Shown here in pieces: positions 16,825 through 24,730 of a stretch of 36,821 nt of DNA. The notes beneath the pieces were generated by a model that saw only the letters and a program-made list of their open reading frames with translations, was not told the origin of the DNA and did not search any database. Both the position numbers and the translations under genes were made by a program. Source of the DNA: Bacillota bacterium (GTDB taxonomy: Bacteria > Bacillota > SHA-98 > UBA4971); assembly GCA_012841305.1 (NCBI GenBank), contig DUVA01000081.1:1-36821 (forward strand). The letters run 5' to 3'. Each line of letters opens with the position of its first letter. Positions within the stretch are counted from its first letter, which is position 1.

Positions 16825-18063
16825 TTACGCTTCGGCTCTCGGAAGAATCTGGTTGAGGATTATGCCGAGTATAGCTGCAAGGCCCATACCACCCAGTTGA
16901 GCATTGCCCCACAGGGTAATCATTGCACCGCCGATACCCACAACCAGAATTACACTGGCAATAAACAAGTTCCTTGAATCCTTCAAATCAACATTGTTCT
17001 CTACCATAGTCCTAACGCCGATAGCTGCAATCATACCAAAGAGCACAATAGAGATTCCTCCGATAACAGGATCGGGAATCGTCCTGATGGCCGCGCCAAG
17101 CTTCCCAACGAATGCCAATAGGATGGCAGCGACTGCTGCTACCCTCATAACCTCAGGCTTCCACACTTTCGTCAAGGCCAAGACACCGGTATTCTCAGAG
17201 TAAGTAGTGTTGGCAGGCCCGCCAAACAAACCTGCAAGCGATGTAGCAACACCGTCTCCCAGAAGTGTCCTGGTGAGGCCTGGGTCTTCTATGAAGTCGT
17301 CTTCCACCGTAGCTCCTACAGCCAGAATATCTCCAACGTGTTCCACCATACTGGCAAAAGCTGCAGGGGCAATGATCCCGATAGCAGCAGCGTCAAACAC
17401 AGGGAATGTAAATTGCGGCAGTCCTATCCACGCTGCCTGCACCACCGGGGTCGGATCTACGTTACCTGTTATGAGACAGATTATGTACCCGACAACAATC
17501 CCTGCAATAACCGGCAACAATCTCAGGAAACCCTTGAGATACAGGTTTACAATAGCAACTGTAGCAAGCACAATCAGCGCGATCGGCCAATTCTGGCTTG
17601 CGCTTCCGATGGCAACAGGCGCCAGGTTCAACCCTATTACCATAATGATAGGTCCTGTAACCACAGGCGGAAGTATCCGCTGCATAAACTCAGGGCCAAG
17701 AAAATGAATGAGAATTCCGAAAGCTACATAAAGAAAGCCGGCTACAATAATTCCTCCCTGAGCTGCAGGAATTCCCTTTTCTGCCACCACCATTGCCACC
17801 GGCGCAATAAACGCAAATGATGATCCCAAAAACACCGGCACTCTTCCTCTAGTAACCAGATGAAACCATAGAGTTCCGATTCCTGCTGTGAACAAAGCTA
17901 CGCTGACGTCAAGGCCGGTTAGGAGCGGAACAAGAACTGTGGCGCCGAACATGGTGAACGCATGTTGAAGACCGAGTATGAGCAGTTGGTGTGTAGGCAG
18001 ATGGTCTCCGGGTTTAATCGGCCCCATGATTCTCGTGTTAACCGTTGGCTTAGTACTAGCCAT
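16825..18063 (-). CDS. NCS2 family nucleobase permease, uracil (UraA/PyrP) type
   Basis: This is a nucleobase:cation symporter with about 12-14 helices. The substrate-binding signature [20 protein letters not shown] is very close to the uracil permease form (NTTYxENxGV). The preceding [13 protein letters not shown] supplies the other conserved glutamate that contacts uracil in UraA. Xanthine and urate permeases of the same superfamily differ at this motif. [26 protein letters not shown] also follows the UraA pattern. The ORF-track start at 18096 is replaced by ATG 18063, eight bases behind GGGAGG, giving 412 residues. It follows the molybdenum hydroxylase genes by under 50 bases, so transporter and oxidoreductase are probably co-transcribed and share a substrate. 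Uracil is preferred, but other pyrimidines or purines are possible. Confidence 0.9.
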   Translation of the reverse strand: MASTKPTVNTRIMGPIKPGDHLPTHQLLILGLQHAFTMFGATVLVPLLTGLDVSVALFTAGIGTLWFHLVTRGRVPVFLGSSFAFIAPVAMVVAEKGIPAAQGGIIVAGFLYVAFGILIHFLGPEFMQRILPPVVTGPIIMVIGLNLAPVAIGSASQNWPIALIVLATVAIVNLYLKGFLRLLPVIAGIVVGYIICLITGNVDPTPVVQAAWIGLPQFTFPVFDAAAIGIIAPAAFASMVEHVGDILAVGATVEDDFIEDPGLTRTLLGDGVATSLAGLFGGPANTTYSENTGVLALTKVWKPEVMRVAAVAAILLAFVGKLGAAIRTIPDPVIGGISIVLFGMIAAIGVRTMVENNVDLKDSRNLFIASVILVVGIGGAMITLWGNAQLGGMGLAAILGIILNQILPRAEA

Positions 18064-18110
18064 TACTTTTTCCTCCCTTCGTGCTCCTTCGCCCATCGCT
18101 CTACAAATAG

Positions 18111-20459
18111 TCAGCGAAGGGATGCACTCGCTCTCTCTTTAAGCGCCCAATACACCTTCTCTGATGTCATGGGTAATGTCCTCACCCTTATGCCTGCTGC
18201 GTGATACAGCGCGTTTGCAATAGCGGGAGGCGTTGGCACCATGACATGCTCTCCTATTCCTCTCGCTCCGTACGGTCCGTCTTCCTGAGGAACCTCCACG
18301 AAATCAACAAGCAACTCATCAGGTATATCGGCTGCAGTAGATATCTTATAATCAATGTAAGATGGATTCAAGAGTTTTCCTTGCTCGCTGAATTTCATTT
18401 CCTCAAGCAAACCTATACTTATGCCCTGTACTACACCCCCTTCCACTTGAGTCTTGGCAGTAACTGGGTTGATGACTCGTCCGGCGTCATACACTGCAGC
18501 GACTTTGAGAACACGTATCTTCCCTGTCTCGACATCAAGCTCGATTTCCACGGCTTGAGCCCCGTAGGTCCAATTGGCTACCGGTTTCTCACTCTGTCCG
18601 GTCTCAGGGTTCATAGCAGTAATCCCTTCCGGGATAAACGTTCCTCTTCCTATCACCGGCCCTCCGTAGCCACTGAAGTCCGGAAGAGTGACGCCCAGTG
18701 ACAACGTGCCTATGTGAACAGATCTCTTGGGATCACTCTTTACGAAGACCTTGCTTTCTGCAATATCAATGTCTTCAACAGGAACCCCGAAATATTTGGC
18801 CCCATGCCCCAGAACCTGGCGCCTGGCATCTTTGGCAGCAGCAATGACCGCCCTGCCACACGAGTAAGTAATCCTGCTGGCTACAGTCTGCCACTCATAT
18901 GCGCTAAAATCAGTGTCGATAGGCTGTACTCTGACATCTTCGTACCTGACTCCGAGCTCATTGGCAAGTATTTGAGCCAGAACGGTAAATGAGCCTTGTC
19001 CCAGTTCTTGGGCACCGATGCTCAAATAGACCGTCCCGTCATCATTTAGCTTAACAATAGCTGAAGATGCCGCATCATTCGGCATGGCAGGCGCCTTAGT
19101 CATACAAGCGATGCCTTTTGCCCGGACTTTCTTTACGCCGGGCTCAATGACCCCAGGCCCACTCACCTCTTGCCAACCGATGAGTTCAGCAGTCCTTTCA
19201 AGACACTGTTCTATGCCTGGGTTACGAAGCACCTGTCCTGTTGCGTTTGTGGAGCCGTCCCTTTGCAAGTTGATCCTGCGGAGCTCGACCGGATCCATAC
19301 CTAGCTCATGGGCAATCTGGTCTATGTGTTGCTCCATTGCCCAGTGATTCTCACTGTGGCCGAAGCCGCGCAGCGGGCCTCCGACAGGCTTATTTGTATA
19401 TACGCAATATGAATCTGTCTTCATATTAGGTATGTCATACACTCCGGATGAGCTGTATCCTGCTGCCCTTGTCACATTCACCCCATATTCCGTATACGCG
19501 CCCGCGTCCCAGTACATTTCAAACTCCTGGGCGGTGAACCTGCCATCGTGTTTGACTCCGGTTTTGAGACGGCATAACATTCCCTGTCTGACAAAAGTGT
19601 CTCTGAACTCCTCTTCTCTCGTACACACCAGTTTAATCGGTGCATTCCTGCATTTCATCGCAAGGGGTACCAGAGTCGCCTCAACATTGAGCCCGGCCTT
19701 ACCGCCAAAACCTCCGCCCACATACGGTCCGATAACCCTCACCTTGTTCATGGGAAAGCCCAGACTGTGGCTTAGGATGTTGCGCATTGCAAAGGGGGAT
19801 TGTGAACTTGCCCATATAGTCAGCTTGTCATTACGGTCGTAGAGAGCTATCGCAGCATGGGGCTCAATGGGTGAATGCTGAATATGAGGCACGTAATACT
19901 CACGTTCAAATATTAGGTCAGCCTCAGCAAACCCCTTTTCAATATCGCCTTTACGTATTCTGAAGTGGTTACTGATATTAGTATTAGGTATAGGGAAAAA
20001 AGCAGCTCCAATCTCATATGTATGGAGATCAGGATGCACCAGGCAAGCGCCGGGCTTTATGGCTTCCCGTAGATCAAGCACAGGAGGAAGCTCTTCATAT
20101 TCCACCTCTATCAGTCTCAAAGCTTCTTCAGCGATCTCCAAGGACTCGGCAGCGACGCCTGCCACAGGTTCCCCGTAATATCGCACTTTATCCACTGCAT
20201 AGGGCGTGCGATCTTTTAGGTAAAGCCCCATCCTATTTGGAAAATCCTTGCCTGTGACAACAGCCTTTACACCGGGCAGTTCTTGTGCTTTCCTTGTGTC
20301 GATTCGCACAATATGGGCATGTGCGTACTCACTTCTTAAGAGCTTCGCAAACAGCATCCCTGGGAACTTCAGATCACCTGCATAACGTGCTGCCCCGGTC
20401 ACCTTCTCCACCGCGTCATTTCGTATGACGCCCACACCCAAATAGTCTTCGCGTGCCAC
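18111..20459 (-). CDS. molybdenum hydroxylase large (Mo-cofactor) subunit, xanthine dehydrogenase family
   Basis: The 782-residue protein belongs to the xanthine oxidase family that hydroxylates carbons of N-heterocycles with water. It has the Mo-cofactor loop YVGGGFGGK (residues 246-254), PLRGFGHSENH with the conserved Arg of the substrate site, IGAQELGQGS for cofactor binding, and GARGIGEHVMV with the catalytic Glu near the C-terminus. In bovine xanthine oxidase GGFGGK is followed by a substrate-binding Glu. Here it is followed by Ala255, so xanthine need not be the substrate. The GTG at 20459 shares one base with the stop of the FeS gene and has GGGGAG nine bases upstream. Together with the small FeS and FAD subunits it forms a three-gene enzyme. 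The adjacent uracil-type permease suggests a pyrimidine substrate. Confidence 0.92.
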   Translation of the reverse strand: MAREDYLGVGVIRNDAVEKVTGAARYAGDLKFPGMLFAKLLRSEYAHAHIVRIDTRKAQELPGVKAVVTGKDFPNRMGLYLKDRTPYAVDKVRYYGEPVAGVAAESLEIAEEALRLIEVEYEELPPVLDLREAIKPGACLVHPDLHTYEIGAAFFPIPNTNISNHFRIRKGDIEKGFAEADLIFEREYYVPHIQHSPIEPHAAIALYDRNDKLTIWASSQSPFAMRNILSHSLGFPMNKVRVIGPYVGGGFGGKAGLNVEATLVPLAMKCRNAPIKLVCTREEEFRDTFVRQGMLCRLKTGVKHDGRFTAQEFEMYWDAGAYTEYGVNVTRAAGYSSSGVYDIPNMKTDSYCVYTNKPVGGPLRGFGHSENHWAMEQHIDQIAHELGMDPVELRRINLQRDGSTNATGQVLRNPGIEQCLERTAELIGWQEVSGPGVIEPGVKKVRAKGIACMTKAPAMPNDAASSAIVKLNDDGTVYLSIGAQELGQGSFTVLAQILANELGVRYEDVRVQPIDTDFSAYEWQTVASRITYSCGRAVIAAAKDARRQVLGHGAKYFGVPVEDIDIAESKVFVKSDPKRSVHIGTLSLGVTLPDFSGYGGPVIGRGTFIPEGITAMNPETGQSEKPVANWTYGAQAVEIELDVETGKIRVLKVAAVYDAGRVINPVTAKTQVEGGVVQGISIGLLEEMKFSEQGKLLNPSYIDYKISTAADIPDELLVDFVEVPQEDGPYGARGIGEHVMVPTPPAIANALYHAAGIRVRTLPMTSEKVYWALKERASASLR

Positions 20460-20950
20460 TATCTCTCACTCCCCTCTTCTTGGGAATCGGAGCTTGCTGA
20501 GACCTGCATTATCGCATCGATCACACGGGCATATCCCGTGCACCTGCAGAGATTCCCACTTATAGCCTCAACAACTTCATCCCGAGTAGGGTTTGGGTTT
20601 CGCAAAAGCAGGCCTTTGGCTGACATGACTATCCCCGGTGTGCAGTACCCACATTGAAGCGCGCTGTTATCGATTATGCTCTGCTGTATCGAGTCAAGGC
20701 GGTCTCCTTCGCCAAGGCCTTCTACAGTGAGCACTTCTTTACCGTTAGCCTCCACAGCCAGCATTAGGCATGAGTTCACCGGCTCACCGTCTACCAGGAC
20801 TGTACATGCTCCGCATTCTCCTTTGCCGCATCCCTCTTTGGCGCCTGTTAAGTCCAGTTCCTCGCGGAGAAAGTCCAAGAGTCTCATCTGGGAGGATACT
20901 TCTGCTCTGACCGGTTCACCGTTAACTGTCATCTCTATTCTGTGTGTCAC
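20459..20950 (-). CDS. molybdenum hydroxylase [2Fe-2S] subunit, xanthine dehydrogenase family
   Basis: This 163-residue electron-transfer subunit holds two [2Fe-2S] clusters. The plant-ferredoxin-type cluster is given by EGCGKGECGACTVLVDGEPVNSC in the N-terminal half. The second, four-helix-bundle cluster is given by QCGYCTPG and NLCRCTGY. Electrons from the Mo site pass through it to the FAD subunit. The GTG at 20950 follows the FAD gene by three bases, with GGAGG 11 bases upstream inside the end of that gene. The final residues are acidic and serine-rich. Length is typical and all cysteine motifs are intact. Confidence 0.95.
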   Translation of the reverse strand: MTHRIEMTVNGEPVRAEVSSQMRLLDFLREELDLTGAKEGCGKGECGACTVLVDGEPVNSCLMLAVEANGKEVLTVEGLGEGDRLDSIQQSIIDNSALQCGYCTPGIVMSAKGLLLRNPNPTRDEVVEAISGNLCRCTGYARVIDAIMQVSASSDSQEEGSER

Positions 20951-20953
20951 AGC

Positions 20954-21823
20954 TCACTTCACCTCCCTGATTGCTGCAAGGCCTGAAAGAGCTTGCCGAA
21001 TAGCGTTTCCGGCCATAACCTCTGTCATTTCAAGGCGATACTCCTCGCCTGCTCTTATGTCGCTGATGGGAACAGCCATCTCTCTTGCAAGAGACGCAGC
21101 CTGAGCTATTGCTTCATCGTCCTTACTGTTCAGCAAGACAGACTCAGCTTCTCTTGCTCTTATCGGGGTCGGTGCCACTGCTCCCAGGGCAATCCGAACC
21201 TCTCCGCTTGCGAAAGCCAAGCAAGCGACACTTACGATGGACAAGTCAACAGAGTCGGTTCGACCCAATTTCAGATACACCCCGTATGATTGGGTGTCAT
21301 TCTTAGGAAGCCTGATCTTGTAGACGAACTCTCCCTTTTCCAGGACGGTCTTACCCGGCCCGGTGAAGAATTCACTGATAGGAATCAGGCGTGAGCTCTT
21401 CGGCCCCCAAGTCTCAATCTCAGCTTCGTATACTAATAACGCAGGGGCAGTATCAGCTGCCGGAGAAGCATTGCATATGTTTCCGCCGATTGATGCCCGG
21501 TTTCTGACTTGAAGAGATCCTACGGAATGGGCTGCCTGCGCCAACAACCCGTACTCTGAGCGAATGAACTTGTTTCTTACAAGCATGTTCAAAGGTGATG
21601 CTGCGCCTATGGAGAGACCCTCTCCGTTCTGATGCTCTATTCCCTCGATTCCTTCAATTGCCTTGAGGTCTATCAATGTCTTGGGTCTCAGCTGTCTGTC
21701 GTACATACGCACAAACAGATCTGTTCCGCCTGCGAGGAAACTGCCGGTGTGGCCTGCTTCAATAGCAAGGTTCACCGCATCCTCCCGGGTTCCTGCACGT
21801 ACATAATCAAAAGGTAACAGCAC
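20954..21823 (-). CDS. molybdenum hydroxylase FAD-binding subunit, xanthine dehydrogenase family
   Basis: The 289-residue protein has the FAD-binding motifs of the CO dehydrogenase/xanthine dehydrogenase medium subunit: FLAGGTDLFVRM near residue 30 and IGGNICNASPAADTAPALLV near residue 112. It hands electrons to an acceptor such as NAD+ or ferredoxin. The GTG at 21823 is six bases behind GGAGGG. It is the first gene of the run that continues through the FeS and Mo subunits and the NCS2 permease. The region upstream holds inverted repeats that may control the operon. The exact electron acceptor cannot be told from sequence. Confidence 0.93.
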   Translation of the reverse strand: MLLPFDYVRAGTREDAVNLAIEAGHTGSFLAGGTDLFVRMYDRQLRPKTLIDLKAIEGIEGIEHQNGEGLSIGAASPLNMLVRNKFIRSEYGLLAQAAHSVGSLQVRNRASIGGNICNASPAADTAPALLVYEAEIETWGPKSSRLIPISEFFTGPGKTVLEKGEFVYKIRLPKNDTQSYGVYLKLGRTDSVDLSIVSVACLAFASGEVRIALGAVAPTPIRAREAESVLLNSKDDEAIAQAASLAREMAVPISDIRAGEEYRLEMTEVMAGNAIRQALSGLAAIREVK

Positions 21824-21938
21824 CGGTCGCCCTCCCTTCCACGTGTCTCTACGGCTTACAGATTCCCACCTACAGTAAAGTAATACTTACAATGAGCCTG
21901 GTTTACACTTCGAATTTCTTTAACCTACTAAGGATAAC

Positions 21939-21973
21939 CTTCGTAATATTACACAAAATCTTCCATTACGAAG
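21939..21973. promoter_or_regulatory. nested inverted repeats in the 306-base gap upstream of the Mo-hydroxylase operon
   Basis: CTTCGTAAT (21939-21947) and ATTACGAAG (21965-21973) form perfect nine-base arms 17 bases apart. The first arm also overlaps a perfect ten-base palindrome, GTAATATTAC (21943-21952). A related CTTCGAAT lies at 21908. The element is 115-150 bases upstream of the GTG, suitable for an operator or activator site. I could not settle on a convincing -35/-10 pair or a sigma-54 site nearby. Apart from this element and the terminator of the next gene, I see nothing else in the gap. Confidence 0.5.
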
Positions 21974-22067
21974 TAGGCAATCATCACAATATGTAGGTCT
22001 TTTCAGGCAGGAGGCAGGTTTCTGTCGTTTCTGACTCTTGCGATATTGAAGAGAGGCTCCTAAGAAT

Positions 22068-22097
22068 GAAAATAGGCGGGAGAAAATCCCCCGCCGT
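22068..22097 (-). terminator. intrinsic terminator of the lpd gene
   Basis: On the minus strand GGCGGGGGA and TCTCCCGCC form a nine-base stem (one G-T pair) with a TTT loop. The stem is followed by TATTTT, about 35 bases after the lpd stop codon. This is a classic rho-independent terminator and separates the housekeeping block from the nucleobase block. Confidence 0.85.
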
Positions 22098-22129
22098 TTC
22101 CAAGACGTGCTGTTGTCAGAGTCTGGCTC

Positions 22130-23509
22130 TCATATGTGTATCGACTTACCGTGCACAGCCTCAGCTGCTTCGACCAGCGACTCAGCAAGCGTAGGATGAG
22201 CGTGTATTGTAGTTGTGAACTCCCCTACAGTCATATGAGTTCGCACTGCCAATGTAGGTTCAGGGATAAGGTCTGTCGCGCCCGGTCCGACAATATGCAC
22301 ACCGACGATTACGTCAGTGCTTGCATCAGCTATGACCTTGACAAATCCGTCAGTCTGGCCCATAGCCAAAGCCTTACCGCTGGCCATGAAGGGAAACTTG
22401 CCTATCCGCACATCAAGGCCACGTTCTTTTGCCTGAGCCTCATTTATTCCTACACTGGCCACTTCGGGCCTGGTGAATATTGCACCTGGGACAGCGTCAT
22501 AACTCATACGACGTTCTTCGCCTGCAATGCTATGAGCAGCGGTTATCCCTTCATAAGACGCTACATGAGCCAGCATGACAGTGCCGACGACATCACCGAT
22601 AGCGTATAGATTTGCAATGTTTGTCTCCATTTTGTCGTTAACCACTATTTCCCCGCGCTTGTTGACCTCAACCCCTAACTCCTCCAAGCCAATTCCTTCA
22701 GAATTGGCTCTCCGTCCTACAGACAACAAGGCCTTCTTCGCAACAAGTTGTTCGCCTGAGTCGAGAAGGGCTACAACTTCACCATCGACTTCTGTAATCT
22801 TCTCAATTCTCACGCCACACTTGACGTCAACCCCATGCTTCTTGAGGGAAGTTAAGATGGCGCCGGAGATATCCGGGTCTTCCATAGGCAGTACAGTCGG
22901 CATGATATCTACAACAGTCACCCTGCTTCCGAGACCGGCGAATATGAAAGCCAGCTCACATCCGATGACACCACCTCCGACAACAAGGAGGCTTTCAGGG
23001 ACTTCTGAAAAATCCAAAGCCTCATCGCTGGTGATGACAGTGTTTCCGTTGTAACCAAATGACGGAAACACCAGAGGCCTGGAGCCGGTGGCGATTATTG
23101 TGTCCCTGGCTTTTATCTCCGAAGATGTACCCTGTGAATCCACTGTAATTCTTCCGGGTGCCACAAGCCTGCCTGTCCCTTTTACGACCTTAACCTTACC
23201 CCTCTTGAGCAGAAAGCTCACACCTGCTCTGAGACGTGAGACTATTTTGTTCTTCCTGGCAATCATCTTACCGAAATCAGCTGACACTTCCTTGGCTTCT
23301 ACCCCGAATTCCCCCAGCCTCTGTGCCAGAGAATAAGCCTCCATGCCTGCAATAAGAGATTTTGTGGGGATACAGCCTCTGTTTAGGCATGTCCCACCAA
23401 GTTGCTCCTTTTCAACAAGGCACACGCTCTGCCCCAGCTGAGCGGCTCTAATAGCTGCAACGTATCCTCCCGGACCTCCTCCAAGCACTGCAACGTCACA
23501 TTCAAACAC
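22130..23509 (-). CDS. lpd: dihydrolipoyl dehydrogenase
   Basis: The flavoprotein reoxidises dihydrolipoyl groups with NAD+. The 459-residue chain begins with an FAD-binding GGGPGGYVAAIRAAQLG. It has the redox disulfide GGTCLNRGCIPTKSL (Cys41 and Cys46), an NAD-binding GGGVIGCELAFIFAGLGS, and a C-terminal HAHPTLAESLVEAAEAVHG containing the catalytic His-Glu pair. The GTG at 23509 is nine bases behind AAGGAG. It stands alone: no 2-oxoacid dehydrogenase or glycine-cleavage gene is nearby. It follows alr by 63 bases and ends in a good terminator. Its partner complex must be encoded elsewhere. Confidence 0.95.
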   Translation of the reverse strand: MFECDVAVLGGGPGGYVAAIRAAQLGQSVCLVEKEQLGGTCLNRGCIPTKSLIAGMEAYSLAQRLGEFGVEAKEVSADFGKMIARKNKIVSRLRAGVSFLLKRGKVKVVKGTGRLVAPGRITVDSQGTSSEIKARDTIIATGSRPLVFPSFGYNGNTVITSDEALDFSEVPESLLVVGGGVIGCELAFIFAGLGSRVTVVDIMPTVLPMEDPDISGAILTSLKKHGVDVKCGVRIEKITEVDGEVVALLDSGEQLVAKKALLSVGRRANSEGIGLEELGVEVNKRGEIVVNDKMETNIANLYAIGDVVGTVMLAHVASYEGITAAHSIAGEERRMSYDAVPGAIFTRPEVASVGINEAQAKERGLDVRIGKFPFMASGKALAMGQTDGFVKVIADASTDVIVGVHIVGPGATDLIPEPTLAVRTHMTVGEFTTTIHAHPTLAESLVEAAEAVHGKSIHI

Positions 23510-23572
23510 AAAGCCACGCTCCTTCTCGCTGTTCTTCCCATTTTTCTCCGGGCAATCGGAATCAAGAATCCG

Positions 23573-24730
23573 CTACATTCTGGATAGGTAAACCCGCGGA
23601 ACCCGCCTACTTATTCCACAAAGGATTTCATGAGTTACTGTACCCACTTTCTCCGCAATATCCTCTGCAGTAATCTCTTCCTTGCCTTGCCTGCCGATGA
23701 CAATAACCTCATCGTCTATATCGACTTCCAAGTCACCTGTGGATACCATACATTCATCCATACATACTCTCCCGACTATCGGGAACCTGTTCCCTCTGAC
23801 AAGCACCTCTCCGCAGTTGGAAAGGGCTCGAGGAAAACCGTCAGCGTATCCAATTGGTACTGTTGCAATTGTAGAATCCTTGTCTGTGGTGTAAGTGGCG
23901 CCGTATCCTATGGAAGTACCTGCAGCGCACCTCTTCACAAAACCTACTCTTGTCTTAAAGGACAAAGCAGGCACAATATCCAATTCCGTCCTGAGACTCC
24001 TAGCTCTTTCCCCATGAACCGGAGTCAGTCCATATAAGAAAATCCCCGGCCTTACAATATCAAACCTGGCTTCCGGGACAGTCACCGCAGCCACACTGTT
24101 AGCTGCATGGTAGTATTGAGCCTGAATTCCGCTGTGCCTGAGGGCGGAAATAACGTCATCAAACAGAGAAAGCTGTCTGTAAAGAAAAGTCCTGTCCTCG
24201 TCCTCAGCAGTTGCCAGGTGTGTAAAGATACCTTCAATCTCAATATTGGGAAGCATGGCAATGTGCTTCACAAAGCTTACTGTCTGAGTTGGGTACACAC
24301 CTATACGCCCCATACCCGTATCGACCTTTACATGGCACTTGGCTTTTTTCCCTTCTTTTACGGCAGCATTGGACAAAGCCTCAGCGAACTCGTATGTAGC
24401 AGTTGCACACGACAAGTTATAACGCAAGGCTGCCTGAGCTTGAGCAGGAAATAGCTGAGCAAGAACCAGAATCGGAGCAATGATACCGGATCTCCTGAGA
24501 GCTATGCCTTCTTCCACTAAAGCTACTCCCAGCCAGGTCGCCCCGTTATTCAGCGCTGTACGGGCTACAGGTATCGCTCCGTGCCCATAGGCGTCTGCTT
24601 TCACAACCCCGAGGATTTCACAATCAGGCCCTACCGCCTTACGGATGGCTTGTATGTTTCGGGCTATACACGCAAGATCAATTTCAGCTACGGTTGGCCT
24701 GTCTCGACGGACATCCCACATTCTTCTCGC
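23573..24730 (-). CDS. alr: alanine racemase
   Basis: This PLP enzyme interconverts L- and D-alanine for peptidoglycan. The PLP-binding lysine lies in GVVKADAYGHGA (Lys41 from the chosen start). GYGATYTTDKDSTIATVPIGYADG contains the catalytic tyrosine region, and the C-terminal GRVCMDECMV is typical. ATG 24730 has GAGG eight bases upstream and gives 385 residues, close to the family norm. The ORF-track start 26 codons earlier overlaps nnr more. Overlap with the 3' end of nnr is 47 bases. The acpS-nnr-alr order is common in Bacillota. Confidence 0.95.
   Translation of the reverse strand, partial: ARRMWDVRRDRPTVAEIDLACIARNIQAIRKAVGPDCEILGVVKADAYGHGAIPVARTALNNGATWLGVALVEEGIALRRSGIIAPILVLAQLFPAQAQAALRYNLSCATATYEFAEALSNAAVKEGKKAKCHVKVDTGMGRIGVYPTQTVSFVKHIAMLPNIEIEGIFTHLATAEDEDRTFLYRQLSLFDDVISALRHSGIQAQYYHAANSVAAVTVPEARFDIVRPGIFLYGLTPVHGERARSLRTELDIVPALSFKTRVGFVKRCAAGTSIGYGATYTTDKDSTIATVPIGYADGFPRALSNCGEVLVRGNRFPIVGRVCMDECMVSTGDLEVDIDDEVIVIGRQGKEEITAEDIAEKVGTVTHEILCGISRRVPRVYLSRM

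Noticed and set aside
22130-23509. lpd as part of a 2-oxoacid dehydrogenase or glycine-cleavage operon
   Set aside because: No E1, E2, lipoyl carrier or gcv gene is adjacent; the neighbours are alr and a terminator.
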